Translations under genes and position numbers: made by a program
DNA from: Comamonadaceae bacterium
GTDB taxonomy: Bacteria > Pseudomonadota > Gammaproteobacteria > Burkholderiales > Burkholderiaceae_C
Assembly: GCA_030528485.1 (NCBI GenBank)
Contig: JAUMYU010000009.1
Span: forward strand, 1 to 49,275
Reading direction: 5' to 3'
DNA: 49,275 nt
Part shown: positions 14,996-24,097 of the stretch, in pieces
Layout of the letters: each line of letters opens with the position of its first letter
How positions within the stretch are numbered: the stretch's first letter is position 1
Notes under the pieces: generated by a model
Told to the model about the DNA's origin: nothing
Database searches by the model: none
What the model saw: the letters and a program-made list of their open reading frames with translations, nothing else

Positions 14996-17149
14996 ATGCA
15001 ACCCTCTCCCAAGCTGTTTTCCCATATTTCTCTGGCTGTTTTAACGCTGTTAAGCCTGTCTGCCCAGGCGCAGCAGGTGCCAGCGACTGCTGCGCCTGTC
15101 AGCGAGATCGCTGAAGACGATTACGCTGCCGTCATGCCTACGGTGTTTGTGACGGGCACTTCCGAAAACAGCGCCACCAAGGGCTATATCGGCTACGACC
15201 AGGCCGATGTCACTCGCACGGATTTGACGGTCAAGGAAACGCCGCAAGCCGTGGATGTGCTGGACATCCAGAAGAACAAAAACTACGGCACCAACGACCT
15301 CAGCTCCATCCTGGAGGGCAACGCCGGGATTGACGCCACTTACGACATGCGCGGCGAGAGCATCAAGATTCGCGGCTTTTCGGCCGACGCCAGCGACATT
15401 TACCGCGACGGCGTGCGCGAAAGCGGTCAGGTGCGCCGCTCCACCGCCAATATCGAGCGTGTGGAAATCCTCAAAGGCCCGTCCTCAGTGCTTTACGGCC
15501 GCAGCAGCGGTGGCGGCGTGATCAACATGGTCAGCAAATACGCCAACTTCACCCCGCGCCGTAGCCTGGGGCTGAGCTATGGCTCCTGGGCGGCCCGCAG
15601 CGCCACTGTGGATTTGAACCAGCTCGTGGGTGAAAACGTCGCCGTGCGTTTGACGGGCGAAATCAGCAAGGCCAACTCCTGGCGTTCCACCGTGCACAGC
15701 AAGGGGCATATGGTTTCGCCCAGCGTCACCGTGCGCGCAGGCAACCTGGTTTGGACGGGGCAATACACCCACGACAGCGTCCGCCGCGTGCCCGATCGCA
15801 CCCCCAGCCGCGACGTTTACAACGCCATGGGCATCGACTACCGCACCGGCTTCGCCCGTGATGGCGACTTTGTGCGCGACGATCTTTCCGTGCTGCGCTC
15901 CGACCTGCGTTACGACCTCAACGACCAGTGGAATCTGCGCTGGCAACTGGCGGGCCGCAAAGCCGAGCAAAACTTCGACCACTACTACGCAGGCGCCTAC
16001 AACGCCAAAACCCGCCTGCTGCGCCAAAACTATTACTGGCAGGAAACCGCCAACAAAACCCTCAGCAGCGGCCTGACGGCCAATGGACGTTTCAGCACCG
16101 GGCCGCTGGCGCACAAGCTCACCGTGGGCCTGGATTGGGCCAAGGAGGAACGTTCGCCCAAGCTGGCCACCTGCACCGGCCCCAGTGCCATCACCGCCTG
16201 CGTGCGGGACATCGATCCCTATGCCTGGCCATCAAGCTGGGGCCGCGTTGCGCAGCGTCCGGCTTTGACGGCCAATAACCAGCACGAAGCCCGCTCCACG
16301 GCGCTGTTTGTGCAAGACCTTATCGCTTTGCGCCCGGATGTGAAGCTGCTGCTGGGCGGGCGCTACGACCGCTACACATTCCAGTCCACCAACATTGCCC
16401 GCAAGAGCAGTCGCTACAGCGGCAGCAGCTTCAACCCCAACGCGGGTTTGGTTTGGGATGTCACCCCCGAGCACACGGCTTACGCCTCCTGGAGCCGCAG
16501 CTTCGCCCCTTACGGCGGCAATGGCTATCTGGGGGTTGATGCCGCTGCCGACCCCGTGACTTTTAACGCCGATCCCGAGCAATCGACCCAGTTCGAGCTG
16601 GGCCTCAAAAGCGATTGGCTGGATCGCAACCTCAGCACCACGCTGGCGATTTACAACCTGGAGCACACCAATATCCGCTATCGCCCCGATGCGGTGAACG
16701 AACCCACCGTCTGGGCCGTGCGCGGCAAGGAACGCTCACGCGGGATTGAGCTGAACGTCCTGGGCCGTATCAGCACCGACTGGTACGTGCGCGGCTCGTT
16801 GGGCCTGATGTCGGCCAAAGTGGTGGAGAACCGCCAGAACCGCGCCGAAGAAGGCCGCTACCTCACCAACACCAGCCGCATCAGCAGCAACGCTTTCCTG
16901 CGCTATGCCCCCAACCCTTGGTACGCCGAAGTCGGCGTCACCCATTTGGGCAAGCGTTATTACTACGTCAGCAATGTTGAGCATGGCTTGCCCGCCTTTA
17001 CCCGCGTGGATGCCATGGTGGGCTACAACGCCGCCCCCTGGACTTTCACCCTGGCCGTGCAAAACGTGTTCGACAAACAATACTGGCGCTCCAGCGCCAT
17101 GCCCGGTTCTCCCCGCGCGGTGACTGTCAAAGCCAGCTACGAGTTTTGA
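14996..17149 (+). CDS. TonB-dependent siderophore receptor
   Basis: 717 residues from the ATG at 14996, which directly begins a signal peptide (SHISLAVLTLLSLSAQAQ). The N-terminal plug follows: KETPQAVDVLD, IKIRGFSADASDIYRDGVRE and VEILKGPSSVLYGRSSGGGV are typical of the FhuA/FpvA/FoxA siderophore-receptor subfamily. The beta-barrel ends in a C-terminal Phe (KASYEF), the outer-membrane assembly signal. It imports a ferric siderophore with TonB energy; which one is unknown. There is no siderophore biosynthesis or ABC importer nearby, so the ligand may be made by other bacteria. I saw no convincing Fur box upstream. A perfect terminator follows the gene. Confidence 0.93.
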   Translation: MQPSPKLFSHISLAVLTLLSLSAQAQQVPATAAPVSEIAEDDYAAVMPTVFVTGTSENSATKGYIGYDQADVTRTDLTVKETPQAVDVLDIQKNKNYGTNDLSSILEGNAGIDATYDMRGESIKIRGFSADASDIYRDGVRESGQVRRSTANIERVEILKGPSSVLYGRSSGGGVINMVSKYANFTPRRSLGLSYGSWAARSATVDLNQLVGENVAVRLTGEISKANSWRSTVHSKGHMVSPSVTVRAGNLVWTGQYTHDSVRRVPDRTPSRDVYNAMGIDYRTGFARDGDFVRDDLSVLRSDLRYDLNDQWNLRWQLAGRKAEQNFDHYYAGAYNAKTRLLRQNYYWQETANKTLSSGLTANGRFSTGPLAHKLTVGLDWAKEERSPKLATCTGPSAITACVRDIDPYAWPSSWGRVAQRPALTANNQHEARSTALFVQDLIALRPDVKLLLGGRYDRYTFQSTNIARKSSRYSGSSFNPNAGLVWDVTPEHTAYASWSRSFAPYGGNGYLGVDAAADPVTFNADPEQSTQFELGLKSDWLDRNLSTTLAIYNLEHTNIRYRPDAVNEPTVWAVRGKERSRGIELNVLGRISTDWYVRGSLGLMSAKVVENRQNRAEEGRYLTNTSRISSNAFLRYAPNPWYAEVGVTHLGKRYYYVSNVEHGLPAFTRVDAMVGYNAAPWTFTLAVQNVFDKQYWRSSAMPGSPRAVTVKASYEF

Positions 17150-17223
17150 TGCTCCTGTAATGGCTCCTGCATGAAAATGCCTGGGGCCTATGCAGCTCTG
17201 GCAGACAAGGCCCATTGCCACCG

Positions 17224-17261
17224 AAAACGGCCCGGCTCCATTTGTGGAGCCGGGCCGTTTT
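17224..17261 (+). terminator. Rho-independent terminator of the siderophore receptor
   Basis: A perfect 17-bp stem, AAAACGGCCCGGCTCCA against TGGAGCCGGGCCGTTTT, with loop TTTG. Its A/T ends make it potentially bidirectional. It lies 75 nt past the receptor stop. Confidence 0.9.
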
Positions 17262-17315
17262 GCCATGCACAGGCTCTTAGAATTTGCCTTTTCCCTCCTA
17301 CTGAGCACCAAGACC

Positions 17316-18503
17316 ATGACGTTTCGCCTTTCTGCCCGCGCCGAGCAAACCCGGCCTTTTTATGTGATGGAGGTCGCCAAGGCCGCGCAGCGCTGGGTTG
17401 AGGAGCAGGGGGATCAGCCGCCGATGATTTATCTGAACATCGGCGAGCCCGATTTCACTGCGCCAGAGCGGGTGCAGCAGGCGGCGGTGGCAGCCATCCA
17501 GAAGGGGCAGACGCAATACACCCCGGCGCTGGGGCTGGATGCTTTGCGCCAAGCCATCAGCGATTGGTATGGCGCGCGCTTTGGGCTGGATGTGGCGCCG
17601 CAGCGCATTGTGGTGACGGCCGGAGCATCGGCGGCTTTGCATCTGGCCTGCCTGGCCTTGCTGCAAGAGGGCGATGAGGTGCTGATGCCCGATCCGAGCT
17701 ATCCCTGCAACAAGCAATTTGTGCAGGTGGCGGGCGCGCGGGCGGTCTCCATTGCCGTAGGGGCGTCAAGCCGTTTTCAGTTGACGGCGCAGCAGGTGGC
17801 CGAGCATTGGGGGCCGCGCACGCGCGCCGTGCTGTTGGCTTCGCCTTCCAACCCGACGGGCACTTCGTTGCCCAAGGAGGAGCTGGCCGCGATTGCCGAG
17901 GTGGTGCGCGCGCGCGGCGGGGTGTTGCTGGTTGATGAGATTTACCTGGGCTTGTCTTATGACGCGGCCTATGGCCAAAGCGCCCTGGCGCTGGGCGATG
18001 ACGTGGTCAGCATCAACAGCTTCAGCAAATATTTCAATATGACGGGCTGGCGCCTGGGCTGGCTGGTGCTGCCGCCAGCTTTGGTGGCGCCGGTGGAGCG
18101 CCTGGGCCAAAACCTCTTTATCTGCCCCAGCACGATTGCCCAGCATGCGGCGCTGGAGTGCTTTCACCCCGAAAGCATTGCCGAGTACGAGCGCCGCCGC
18201 CAGGCGTTTGGCGAGCGGCTGGCGCGCTTTGCCGCGCCGCTGGGCGAGCTGGGCCTGCACGTGCCGGTGCAGCCCGACGGGGCTTTTTACGTCTGGGCCG
18301 ATTGCCGCGAGGCGGCGCGCCGCCTGGGCGTGCAGGGCAGTTGGGATGTTGCGTTCGCCTTGCTCGAGCGCGCACGCATTGCCGTGGCGCCCGGGCGCGA
18401 TTTTGGCGATCAGGGCATGGAAAACTACGTGCGCTTTTCCGTCGCCAATTCAATGGACAACCTGCAACAGGCCATTGCGCGCATGCGCGATTTGCTGGCC
18501 TGA
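17316..18503 (+). CDS. PLP-dependent class I/II aminotransferase
   Basis: 395 residues from the ATG at 17316; earlier in-frame starts would read through the terminator hairpin. It is a fold-type I aminotransferase of the AspC/ArAT branch. IYLNIGEPDFTAP and the VTAGASAALHLA block bind PLP, LLASPSNPTGT and VLLVDEIYLGL are the Asn/Asp motifs, and the Schiff-base lysine lies in SINSFSKYFNMTGWRLGW. The C-terminal VRFSVANSMDN holds the carboxylate-binding Arg. The amino donor and acceptor cannot be assigned; such enzymes often serve aspartate, aromatic or branched substrates. It is transcribed alone and closed by the terminator at 18608-18641. Confidence 0.92.
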   Translation: MTFRLSARAEQTRPFYVMEVAKAAQRWVEEQGDQPPMIYLNIGEPDFTAPERVQQAAVAAIQKGQTQYTPALGLDALRQAISDWYGARFGLDVAPQRIVVTAGASAALHLACLALLQEGDEVLMPDPSYPCNKQFVQVAGARAVSIAVGASSRFQLTAQQVAEHWGPRTRAVLLASPSNPTGTSLPKEELAAIAEVVRARGGVLLVDEIYLGLSYDAAYGQSALALGDDVVSINSFSKYFNMTGWRLGWLVLPPALVAPVERLGQNLFICPSTIAQHAALECFHPESIAEYERRRQAFGERLARFAAPLGELGLHVPVQPDGAFYVWADCREAARRLGVQGSWDVAFALLERARIAVAPGRDFGDQGMENYVRFSVANSMDNLQQAIARMRDLLA

Positions 18504-18607
18504 AGCGCCCCTGTGTTGCCTGTCTTGGCCCTTGCCGTGGCGCAGGGGCGCGGGTTGCTGTGCGCCTCTTGCGCGGCAGCCCTACTTGATATTTCCGGTT
18601 CACTGAT

Positions 18608-18641
18608 TGCGAAGGCGGCTTGGCGCTTTCGCAGTTTTTTT
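18608..18641 (+). terminator. Rho-independent terminator of the aminotransferase gene
   Basis: A 10-bp stem TGCGAAGGCG/CGCTTTCGCA with one G-T pair and a 6-nt loop is followed by GTTTTTTT. It lies 105 nt past the stop codon. Confidence 0.85.
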
Positions 18642-18671
18642 GCGCGCGATTTTCTGTGTCGGGGTTGTTTT

Positions 18672-18747
18672 TTACATATCAAAAGAAAAAATTAAATGTC
18701 ATTTTGGCATATCTGTATTGAAATAAATTTTCTTTTGTTTTGAAATT
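18672..18747 (+). repeat. AT-rich palindromic intergenic repeat, copy 5
   Basis: Left arm ACATATCAAAAGAAAAA, right arm TTTTCTTTTGTTTTGAAA, plus-strand core TTTTGGCATATCTGTATTG. It lies just upstream of the sitA promoter region. Confidence 0.65.
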
Positions 18748-18776
18748 CAATTTATTGAAGCAGTGGCTATATTTTG

Positions 18777-18796
18777 AACATAGCATTATCTATAAT
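18777..18796 (+). promoter_or_regulatory. Candidate MntR operator overlapping a -10 box upstream of sitA
   Basis: AACATAG-N6-CTATAAT. The left half equals the half-site of the E. coli MntR box (AACATAGC...GCTATGTT) with the same 6-nt spacing; the right half matches at 5 of 7 positions. The right half contains a perfect -10 hexamer TATAAT (18791-18796), so bound repressor would block transcription. No good -35 box is visible. It lies 70 nt before the sitA start. Confidence 0.5.
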
Positions 18797-18865
18797 CGCG
18801 CAGCCGCTCCCGGGGTGAAGCAAGAGTTCGCCGGGGGCCATTGCAACTACCGCAAGGGGAATTTT

Positions 18866-19834
18866 GTGAATCAACGCATGAATCGGCGCCATTGGGCGCG
18901 CAAATGGTTGGTGGCGCTGGCTGGTGTGGCTGCGCTGGGTTTGGGGCAGCCGCTGTGGGCGCAAGCGCCGGGCGATGCGGGGCAAAAGCCGTTCAAAGTG
19001 GCCACGACGTTCACCATCATTGCGGATATGGCGCGCAATGTGGCGGGCGATGCGGCGGTGGTGGAGTCCATCCTCAAGCCAGGCGCGGAGGTGCATGGCT
19101 ACCAGCCTACGCCGGGCGATTTGGTGCGCGTGCAAGGGGCGGATTTGGTGTTGTTCAACGGCATGAATCTGGAGACATGGTTCGAGCCGTTTTTCCGCCG
19201 CCTCAAGGGCGTGCCGGCGGTGCTGGTCACGCAAGGGGTGCAGCCCATTGCCATCGGGGAAGGGCCGTATGAGGGCAAGCCCAACCCGCATGCGTGGATG
19301 TCGCCCACGGCGGCGATGCAGTATGTGGACAACATCCGCGATGCGCTGGTCAAGCACAACCCCGCCCACGCGCAGACCTACCGCGACAACGCCGAGCGTT
19401 ACAAGGCGCAAATCCAGGCGCTGGTGGAGCCGATCCGACAAACGCTGGCCAGCGTGCCCGAGGCCAGGCGCTGGCTGGTATCCAGCGAAGGGGCGTTCAG
19501 CTACTTGGCGCGCGATTTCGGCCTGCGCGAGCTGTACCTCTGGCCCATCAATGCCGATCAGCAAGGCACGCCCCAGCAGGTGCGCCGGGTGATTGATGAA
19601 GTGCGCAAGCACCAGATTCCCGTGGTGTTCAGCGAGAGCACGATTTCGCCCGAGCCAGCGCAGCAAGTGGCGCGCGAAAGCGGCGCGCGCTATGGCGGGG
19701 TGTTGTATGTGGATTCGCTCTCTGCGTCCGATGGCCCTGTGCCCACATACCTGGACTTGCTGCGGGTGACGACGCAAACCATTGCCCAGGGCTTGAGTGG
19801 CGCCGCCGCTGGCGGCGAGCAGGCCAAACCATGA
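18866..19834 (+). CDS. sitA: Metal ABC transporter substrate-binding protein, SitA/MntC type (Mn2+/Fe2+)
   Basis: 322 residues from the GTG at 18866, chosen for its AAGGGGA ribosome site 5 nt upstream. A signal peptide follows ([20 protein letters not shown]). The cluster A-I metal receptor fold shows its ligands: His77 in [11 protein letters not shown], His in [10 protein letters not shown], Glu in [10 protein letters not shown] and Asp in LYVDSLS. The His-rich loop of ZnuA zinc receptors is absent, which with the two-permease operon favours Mn/Fe. The stop overlaps sitB as ATGA. An MntR-like box precedes the gene, in keeping with manganese repression. Confidence 0.92.
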   Translation: MNQRMNRRHWARKWLVALAGVAALGLGQPLWAQAPGDAGQKPFKVATTFTIIADMARNVAGDAAVVESILKPGAEVHGYQPTPGDLVRVQGADLVLFNGMNLETWFEPFFRRLKGVPAVLVTQGVQPIAIGEGPYEGKPNPHAWMSPTAAMQYVDNIRDALVKHNPAHAQTYRDNAERYKAQIQALVEPIRQTLASVPEARRWLVSSEGAFSYLARDFGLRELYLWPINADQQGTPQQVRRVIDEVRKHQIPVVFSESTISPEPAQQVARESGARYGGVLYVDSLSASDGPVPTYLDLLRVTTQTIAQGLSGAAAGGEQAKP

Positions 19835-20802
19835 TGGAGTGCTTGCCGGAGGCGGATTTGCGCGCCGCTGCCGCTGGCACGCAGGTGTTGGGGCTGAGTG
19901 TGCAAAACGTCAGCGTGGTCTATCGCAACGGCCATACCGCCTTGCGGCAGGCGAGCTTTTCCACGCCGCTGGGCAGTATCACGGCGCTGGTGGGCGTCAA
20001 TGGCAGCGGCAAATCCACGCTGTTCAAAGCCATCATGGGGCTGGTGCAGCTCGACGAAGGCGAAGTGCGGGTGATGGATTTGTCCGTGCGCGAAGCCCTG
20101 CGCCGCCGCCTTATCGCCTATGTGCCGCAGAGCGAGGAGGTGGATTGGAATTTCCCCGTTCTCGTCGAAGACGTGGTGATGATGGGCCGCTACGGCCACA
20201 TGGGCTTGCTGCGCCGCCCGCGCCCGGCCGACCGTGAAGCGGTGGCGCAGGCGCTGGCGCGCGTGGACATGGCCGAGCTGCGCAAGCGCCAGATTGGCGA
20301 GCTCTCCGGCGGGCAGAAAAAGCGCGTCTTTCTCGCCCGTGCCCTGGCGCAGGAAGCGCGCGTGATCTTGCTCGATGAGCCTTTCACCGGCGTGGATGTG
20401 AAAACGGAGGACGGCATCATCGACTTGCTGTGCGCCCTGCGGCGCGAGGGGCGGGTGATGCTGGTCTCCACCCACAACCTGGGCAGCGTGCCCGAGTTTT
20501 GCGATCGCACGGTGCTGGTGCGCAACACCGTGTTGGCCTACGGGCCGACGGCGGAGGTGTTCACGCACGAAAACCTGGCCCTGGCCTTTGGCGGCGTGCT
20601 GCGCCACTTCGATCTGCCCGCCGAGCCGATGGCCCAGGGCGCGGTGGTGGGCATCATGAGCGATGACGAGCGCCCGCTGGTGTTGCTCGATGGCCGCTCC
20701 TCGGCGCGGGGCGTGCCTGCCGATCCGCTGCGCGGCGCTGGTGCGGCGGCTGCGCCCCAAGCAGCAAGGCATGCCCAGAAGACGCCGGAGAAGGGGGCTT
20801 GA
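19831..20802 (+). CDS. sitB: Manganese/iron ABC transporter ATPase SitB
   Basis: 323 residues, overlapping sitA by 4 nt. Walker [10 protein letters not shown] (55-63), signature LSGGQKKR (158-165), Walker B VILLDEP (178-184), and the switch His in [26 protein letters not shown] is typical of the metal (MntB/SitB) subgroup. The C-terminus beyond about residue 265 is an Ala/Arg-rich extension longer than in most relatives. It drives the SitCD pore. A 107-nt spacer holding repeat copy 6 separates it from sitC, unlike the tight junctions elsewhere in this operon. Confidence 0.93.
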   Translation: MMECLPEADLRAAAAGTQVLGLSVQNVSVVYRNGHTALRQASFSTPLGSITALVGVNGSGKSTLFKAIMGLVQLDEGEVRVMDLSVREALRRRLIAYVPQSEEVDWNFPVLVEDVVMMGRYGHMGLLRRPRPADREAVAQALARVDMAELRKRQIGELSGGQKKRVFLARALAQEARVILLDEPFTGVDVKTEDGIIDLLCALRREGRVMLVSTHNLGSVPEFCDRTVLVRNTVLAYGPTAEVFTHENLALAFGGVLRHFDLPAEPMAQGAVVGIMSDDERPLVLLDGRSSARGVPADPLRGAGAAAAPQAARHAQKTPEKGA

Positions 20803-20811
20803 GCCTTTTTT

Positions 20812-20888
20812 CTATTCCAAACAAAGGAAAACATGTTTCTTTTATATCATGACGTAATAGGCATGTTTTTATTCCTTTGATATGTAAA
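20812..20888. repeat. AT-rich palindromic intergenic repeat, copy 6 (inside sitABCD)
   Basis: Left arm ACAAAGGAAAACATG (20821-20835) pairs with right arm CATGTTTTTATTCCTTTGA (20862-20880) to form a long hairpin. It sits between sitB and sitC within one operon and could reduce read-through. Confidence 0.7.
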
Positions 20889-20909
20889 TAGGTGATCTTG
20901 GGGAGGGCG

Positions 20910-21827
20910 ATGAACGAGGTCTTCATGGATGCGGGCTGGCTTGCCACATTGGCGCAGCCGCTGCATTACAGCTACATGCGCACGGCCATGTGGGTGTGCA
21001 TGCTGGTGGGGGCGGTGTGTGCGCTGCTCTCGTGCTTTTTGATGCTGCGCGGCTGGTCGCTGGTGGGCGATGCGCTCTCGCATGCCATCGTGCCCGGCGT
21101 GGCGGGCGCGGCCATTCTGGGCTTGCCCCTGGCGGCGGGGGCTTTTCTCTCGGGCGGCATGGCGGCGGCGGCCATGCTGTGGCTGGGCCAGCACGGCAGG
21201 CTCAAGCAGGATGCGGCCATTGGCCTGGTGTTCACGGCGTTTTTCGCGCTGGGCTTGTTTCTCGTCTCGCTCTGGCCGCGCTCGATCAGCGTGCAGACCA
21301 TCATCATGGGCAATGTGCTGGCTGTCTCGCCTGAGGATGCGCGGCAGTTGCTTGGCGTTGCCGCCATCACGCTGCTGGCCCTGCTGCTGAAGTGGAAGGA
21401 TTGGATGCTGATTTTTTTCGACGAAATCCACGCCCGCAGCGCAGGCTTGGCCGTTGCCAGCCTGAAACTGGTTTTTTTCGCCTTGCTGGCCGCTTGCACG
21501 GTGGCGGCCATGCAGGCCGTGGGGGCTTTTTTGGTGGTGTGCCTGATCGTCACGCCGGGCGCGGCGGCCAGTTTGCTCAGCGATCGCTTCGGGCGGGTGC
21601 TGCTGTGGGCTGCCGCCATTGGCGGCAGTTGCGGGCTGCTGGGCGTGTATGTGAGCTATTTCATTGATGGCAACACCGGCGCGGTGATTGCGCTGCTGCA
21701 AACGTTGGTATTCGCGCTGGCCTTCTTGTTTGCCCCCAAGCACGGCTTGTTGCGGGCGGCACGGGCGCGGCAAGAGGCTGTGGCTGCTGTGCCAGACAAG
21801 GGCGGCATGGCTGAGTGCGGAACATGA
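20910..21827 (+). CDS. sitC: Manganese/iron ABC transporter permease SitC
   Basis: 305 residues from the ATG at 20910, which has a strong GGGGAGGG site at 20900-20907. It is an ABC-3 family permease with about eight membrane segments. The hallmark coupling region is GWSLVGDALSHAIVPGVAG, with FFDEIHARSAGL and VGAFLVVCLIVTPGAAASLL near the C-terminal half. It forms the Mn/Fe channel with SitD, whose gene starts 11 nt downstream. Confidence 0.92.
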   Translation: MNEVFMDAGWLATLAQPLHYSYMRTAMWVCMLVGAVCALLSCFLMLRGWSLVGDALSHAIVPGVAGAAILGLPLAAGAFLSGGMAAAAMLWLGQHGRLKQDAAIGLVFTAFFALGLFLVSLWPRSISVQTIIMGNVLAVSPEDARQLLGVAAITLLALLLKWKDWMLIFFDEIHARSAGLAVASLKLVFFALLAACTVAAMQAVGAFLVVCLIVTPGAAASLLSDRFGRVLLWAAAIGGSCGLLGVYVSYFIDGNTGAVIALLQTLVFALAFLFAPKHGLLRAARARQEAVAAVPDKGGMAECGT

Positions 21828-21838
21828 AGGGGGAAGCG

Positions 21839-22672
21839 ATGGCCTTGCTCTCGTCTTTATGGGTGCCGCTGCAATTCGATTTCGTGCAGCAGGGCATGGT
21901 GATGGCGGCCTTGGTGGCCCTGCCGATGGCCTTGCTCTCTTGCCTGCTGGTGCTCAAGGGCTGGGCCTTGCTGGGCGATGCAATTGCGCACGGGGTGTTC
22001 CCCGGCGTGGTGCTGGCGTATTTGCTGGGCTGGCCGGTGCTGCCTGGCGCTTTTGCCGCTGGCATGGCGTGTGCGCTGCTCAGCGGCTATTTGCAGGCCA
22101 ACAGCCGCATCCGGCAGGACACGCTGATGGGCGTGGTGTTCTCCGGCATGTTCGCCCTGGGCCTGCTGCTGCACAGTTGGGTGCGCGCCAGCGTGCATCT
22201 GGACCATTTGCTGTTTGGCGATTTGCTGGGGGCAGGCTGGGGCGAGGTGGCCGAAGCGGCCCTGCTGGCCGGGGCGATTACCCTGTGGATGGCGCTGCAA
22301 TGGCGCGACCTCATGCTGCACGCTTTCGATGCCACCCAGGCGAGCGCCGTGGGGCTGCGCGTACGGCTGCTGCACTACGGCCTGCTGGCGGCGGTGTCGC
22401 TGGCGGTGGTGGCGGCGCTGAAGGCCGTGGGCGTGGTGCTGGCCGTGGCGCTGCTGATTGCGCCAGGGGCCACAGCCTTGCTCTGGGTGCGCCGCTTTGG
22501 CCCCATGCTGCTGCTGGCCAGCGCGCTGGCGGTGGCGTGCGCCGTGCTGGGGGTGTATGTGAGCTTCATGCTCGACAGCGCGCCCGCGGCCACCATCGTG
22601 CTGGTGATGAGCGCCGCGTTTGTGTTCAGCCTGCTGTGGCAGGCGGTGGTGGCGCACATGCGCCGGGCGTGA
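21839..22672 (+). CDS. sitD: Manganese/iron ABC transporter permease SitD
   Basis: 277 residues from the ATG at 21839, preceded by AAGGGGGAAG; an ATG at 21824 overlapping the sitC stop is an alternative. It is a second ABC-3 permease with the paralogous motif GWALLGDAIAHGVFPGVVLA and VGVVLAVALLIAPGATALL. Two different permeases in one operon are typical of SitABCD/YfeABCD rather than ZnuABC or MntABC, which supports Mn/Fe import. Confidence 0.92.
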   Translation: MALLSSLWVPLQFDFVQQGMVMAALVALPMALLSCLLVLKGWALLGDAIAHGVFPGVVLAYLLGWPVLPGAFAAGMACALLSGYLQANSRIRQDTLMGVVFSGMFALGLLLHSWVRASVHLDHLLFGDLLGAGWGEVAEAALLAGAITLWMALQWRDLMLHAFDATQASAVGLRVRLLHYGLLAAVSLAVVAALKAVGVVLAVALLIAPGATALLWVRRFGPMLLLASALAVACAVLGVYVSFMLDSAPAATIVLVMSAAFVFSLLWQAVVAHMRRA

Positions 22673-22812
22673 GGCGCTCTGGCGGCGCAGCACTGCGCTG
22701 CACTTTGCGGCAGTTTGCAGCGCAGCAGCGTTGCTGCGGGATGCGGGCAGCGCATCCCGCCTGTCCCACATCCCACATAATCGGCGCCCTCCCTCACTGT
22801 TTACGTTTTGTC

Positions 22813-23805
22813 ATGAATTCCCCCGTCCCCGGCGCTGAGCGCCTTGCCGCTGATGCCGCCATTGCGGTCGTCATCCCCAGCTACAAAGTCACGCGCCACA
22901 TCATGGGCGTGCTGGCCCAGATGCCGGCCTGTGTGCGGCGCGTATATGTGGTGGACGACGCTTGCCCCGAGGGCAGCGGCCAGTTGGTGCAGCAGCAGTG
23001 CCAGGATCCGCGCGTGCAGGTGATCTTCCACGAGCAAAACCAGGGCGTGGGCGGCGCAGTGATGACGGGCTACCGCCGCGCGCTGGAGGAGGGCATGGAG
23101 GTGGTGGTCAAGGTCGATGGCGACGGCCAAATGCCCCCGGCGCTGATTCCGCGCTTTGTCAAACCCATCCTGACGGGGCGGGCCGATTACACCAAGGGCA
23201 ACCGCTTTTACCGCCCCCAAACCCTGCACGTCATGCCCAAAGGGCGCTTGCTGGGCAATTTGTGCCTGTCGTTCTTCACCAAAATCAGCAGCGGCTATTG
23301 GCCCAACATGGATCCGGCCAATGGCTACACCGCCATTTCGGCGCAGGCGCTGGCGGCGCTGCCGCTGGAGAAAATCGCCCGCCGCTATTTTTTTGAAACC
23401 GACATGCTGTTTCGCCTGGGCACGCTGCGCGCGGTGGTGTACGACGTGCCGATGGACGCGGTTTATGGCGATGAAGTCTCCACCTTCAATGCCAGCCGCC
23501 TGCTGCCGAGCTTTCTGGCCAGCAGCCTCAACCGCACGTTCAAACGCTACATCTACAACTACTGGGTGCGCGACTTCAACCTGGGATCGATCTACAGCCT
23601 GTTTGGCGCGCTGCTGGCGCTGTTTGGCAGCGTGTATGGCGCGTGGAAATGGATGTTGAGTACGGCTACCGATGTGCCTGCAACCAGCGGCACGGTGATG
23701 CTGGCGGGCATGAGCGTGATGATCGGCGTGCAATTGCTCATAGCCTTTATCCAGTTTGACGTCAGCAATGTGCCCACGCGGCCGATTTCCGATGCGCTGG
23801 ATTAG
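22813..23805 (+). CDS. GT2 family glycosyltransferase with C-terminal membrane helices
   Basis: 330 residues. The GT-A fold starts with AVVIPSYKV; the nucleotide-sugar aspartates are in VYVVDDACPEG, the metal-binding DxD is VDGDGQMPP, and an acceptor region follows at NMDPANGYTAIS. Two hydrophobic helices lie near residues 255-280 and 295-315, as in dolichol-phosphate mannosyltransferase-like or DPM/GtrB-type enzymes, so it probably transfers a sugar to a lipid carrier at the inner membrane. No other envelope-sugar gene is adjacent, so the acceptor is unknown. The GC-rich spacer before it holds a small hairpin (GGATGC...GCATCC). Confidence 0.85.
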   Translation: MNSPVPGAERLAADAAIAVVIPSYKVTRHIMGVLAQMPACVRRVYVVDDACPEGSGQLVQQQCQDPRVQVIFHEQNQGVGGAVMTGYRRALEEGMEVVVKVDGDGQMPPALIPRFVKPILTGRADYTKGNRFYRPQTLHVMPKGRLLGNLCLSFFTKISSGYWPNMDPANGYTAISAQALAALPLEKIARRYFFETDMLFRLGTLRAVVYDVPMDAVYGDEVSTFNASRLLPSFLASSLNRTFKRYIYNYWVRDFNLGSIYSLFGALLALFGSVYGAWKWMLSTATDVPATSGTVMLAGMSVMIGVQLLIAFIQFDVSNVPTRPISDALD

Positions 23806-23848
23806 GGGTGTGAGCGACTGCGGCATCGGCGACATCACCGAGCAAGAG

Positions 23849-23965
23849 ATGTTCGGCGGCCCGAGCTCGACGCTTGACAGCAACGTATTGGCCGAGCTGC
23901 GCCCCGGCAAGCCCAAGCCTTCACCACAGGTGCGGCAATGGGCAGCCACCGTGGCGCAGCAATAA
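23849..23965 (+). pseudogene. VapC-like PIN-domain toxin remnant (N-terminal fragment)
   Basis: A 38-residue frame (MFGGPSS...) contains TLDSNVLAELRPGKPKPSP followed by VRQWAA. This matches the first beta strand and helix of VapC PIN toxins (DTNVLSEL-x-KP-x-P-x-V-x-W), with the first catalytic Asp kept. The rest of the nuclease (about 100 residues with three more acidic residues) and an intact antitoxin are missing. The frame stops right before a strong terminator. It is a decayed type II toxin-antitoxin locus. Confidence 0.6.
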
Positions 23966-24007
23966 AACAGCCGCTGCCCTTTGGGATGGGGCAGCGGCTG
24001 TTTTATT
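23961..24007. terminator. Bidirectional Rho-independent terminator
   Basis: A perfect 19-bp stem AATAAAACAGCCGCTGCCC/GGGCAGCGGCTGTTTTATT, with A-rich and T-rich ends serving both strands. It lies between the glycosyltransferase/vapC remnant and the convergent heme receptor gene. Confidence 0.9.
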
Positions 24008-24009
24008 GC

Positions 24010-24093
24010 GTATCAAAAAATTCTACATCAAAGTAAAATGGATTTGATATCCATCATGCAGAAATTGGCATATATTTTTTCGCTTTGATTTAA
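24010..24093 (-). repeat. AT-rich palindromic intergenic repeat, copy 7
   Basis: Left arm GTATCAAAAAATT, right arm TTTTTTCGCTTTGATTTAAA. Minus-strand core TTTCTGCATGATGGATATC. It directly abuts the terminator and lies at the 3' end of the heme receptor gene. Confidence 0.65.
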
Positions 24094-24097
24094 AAAA

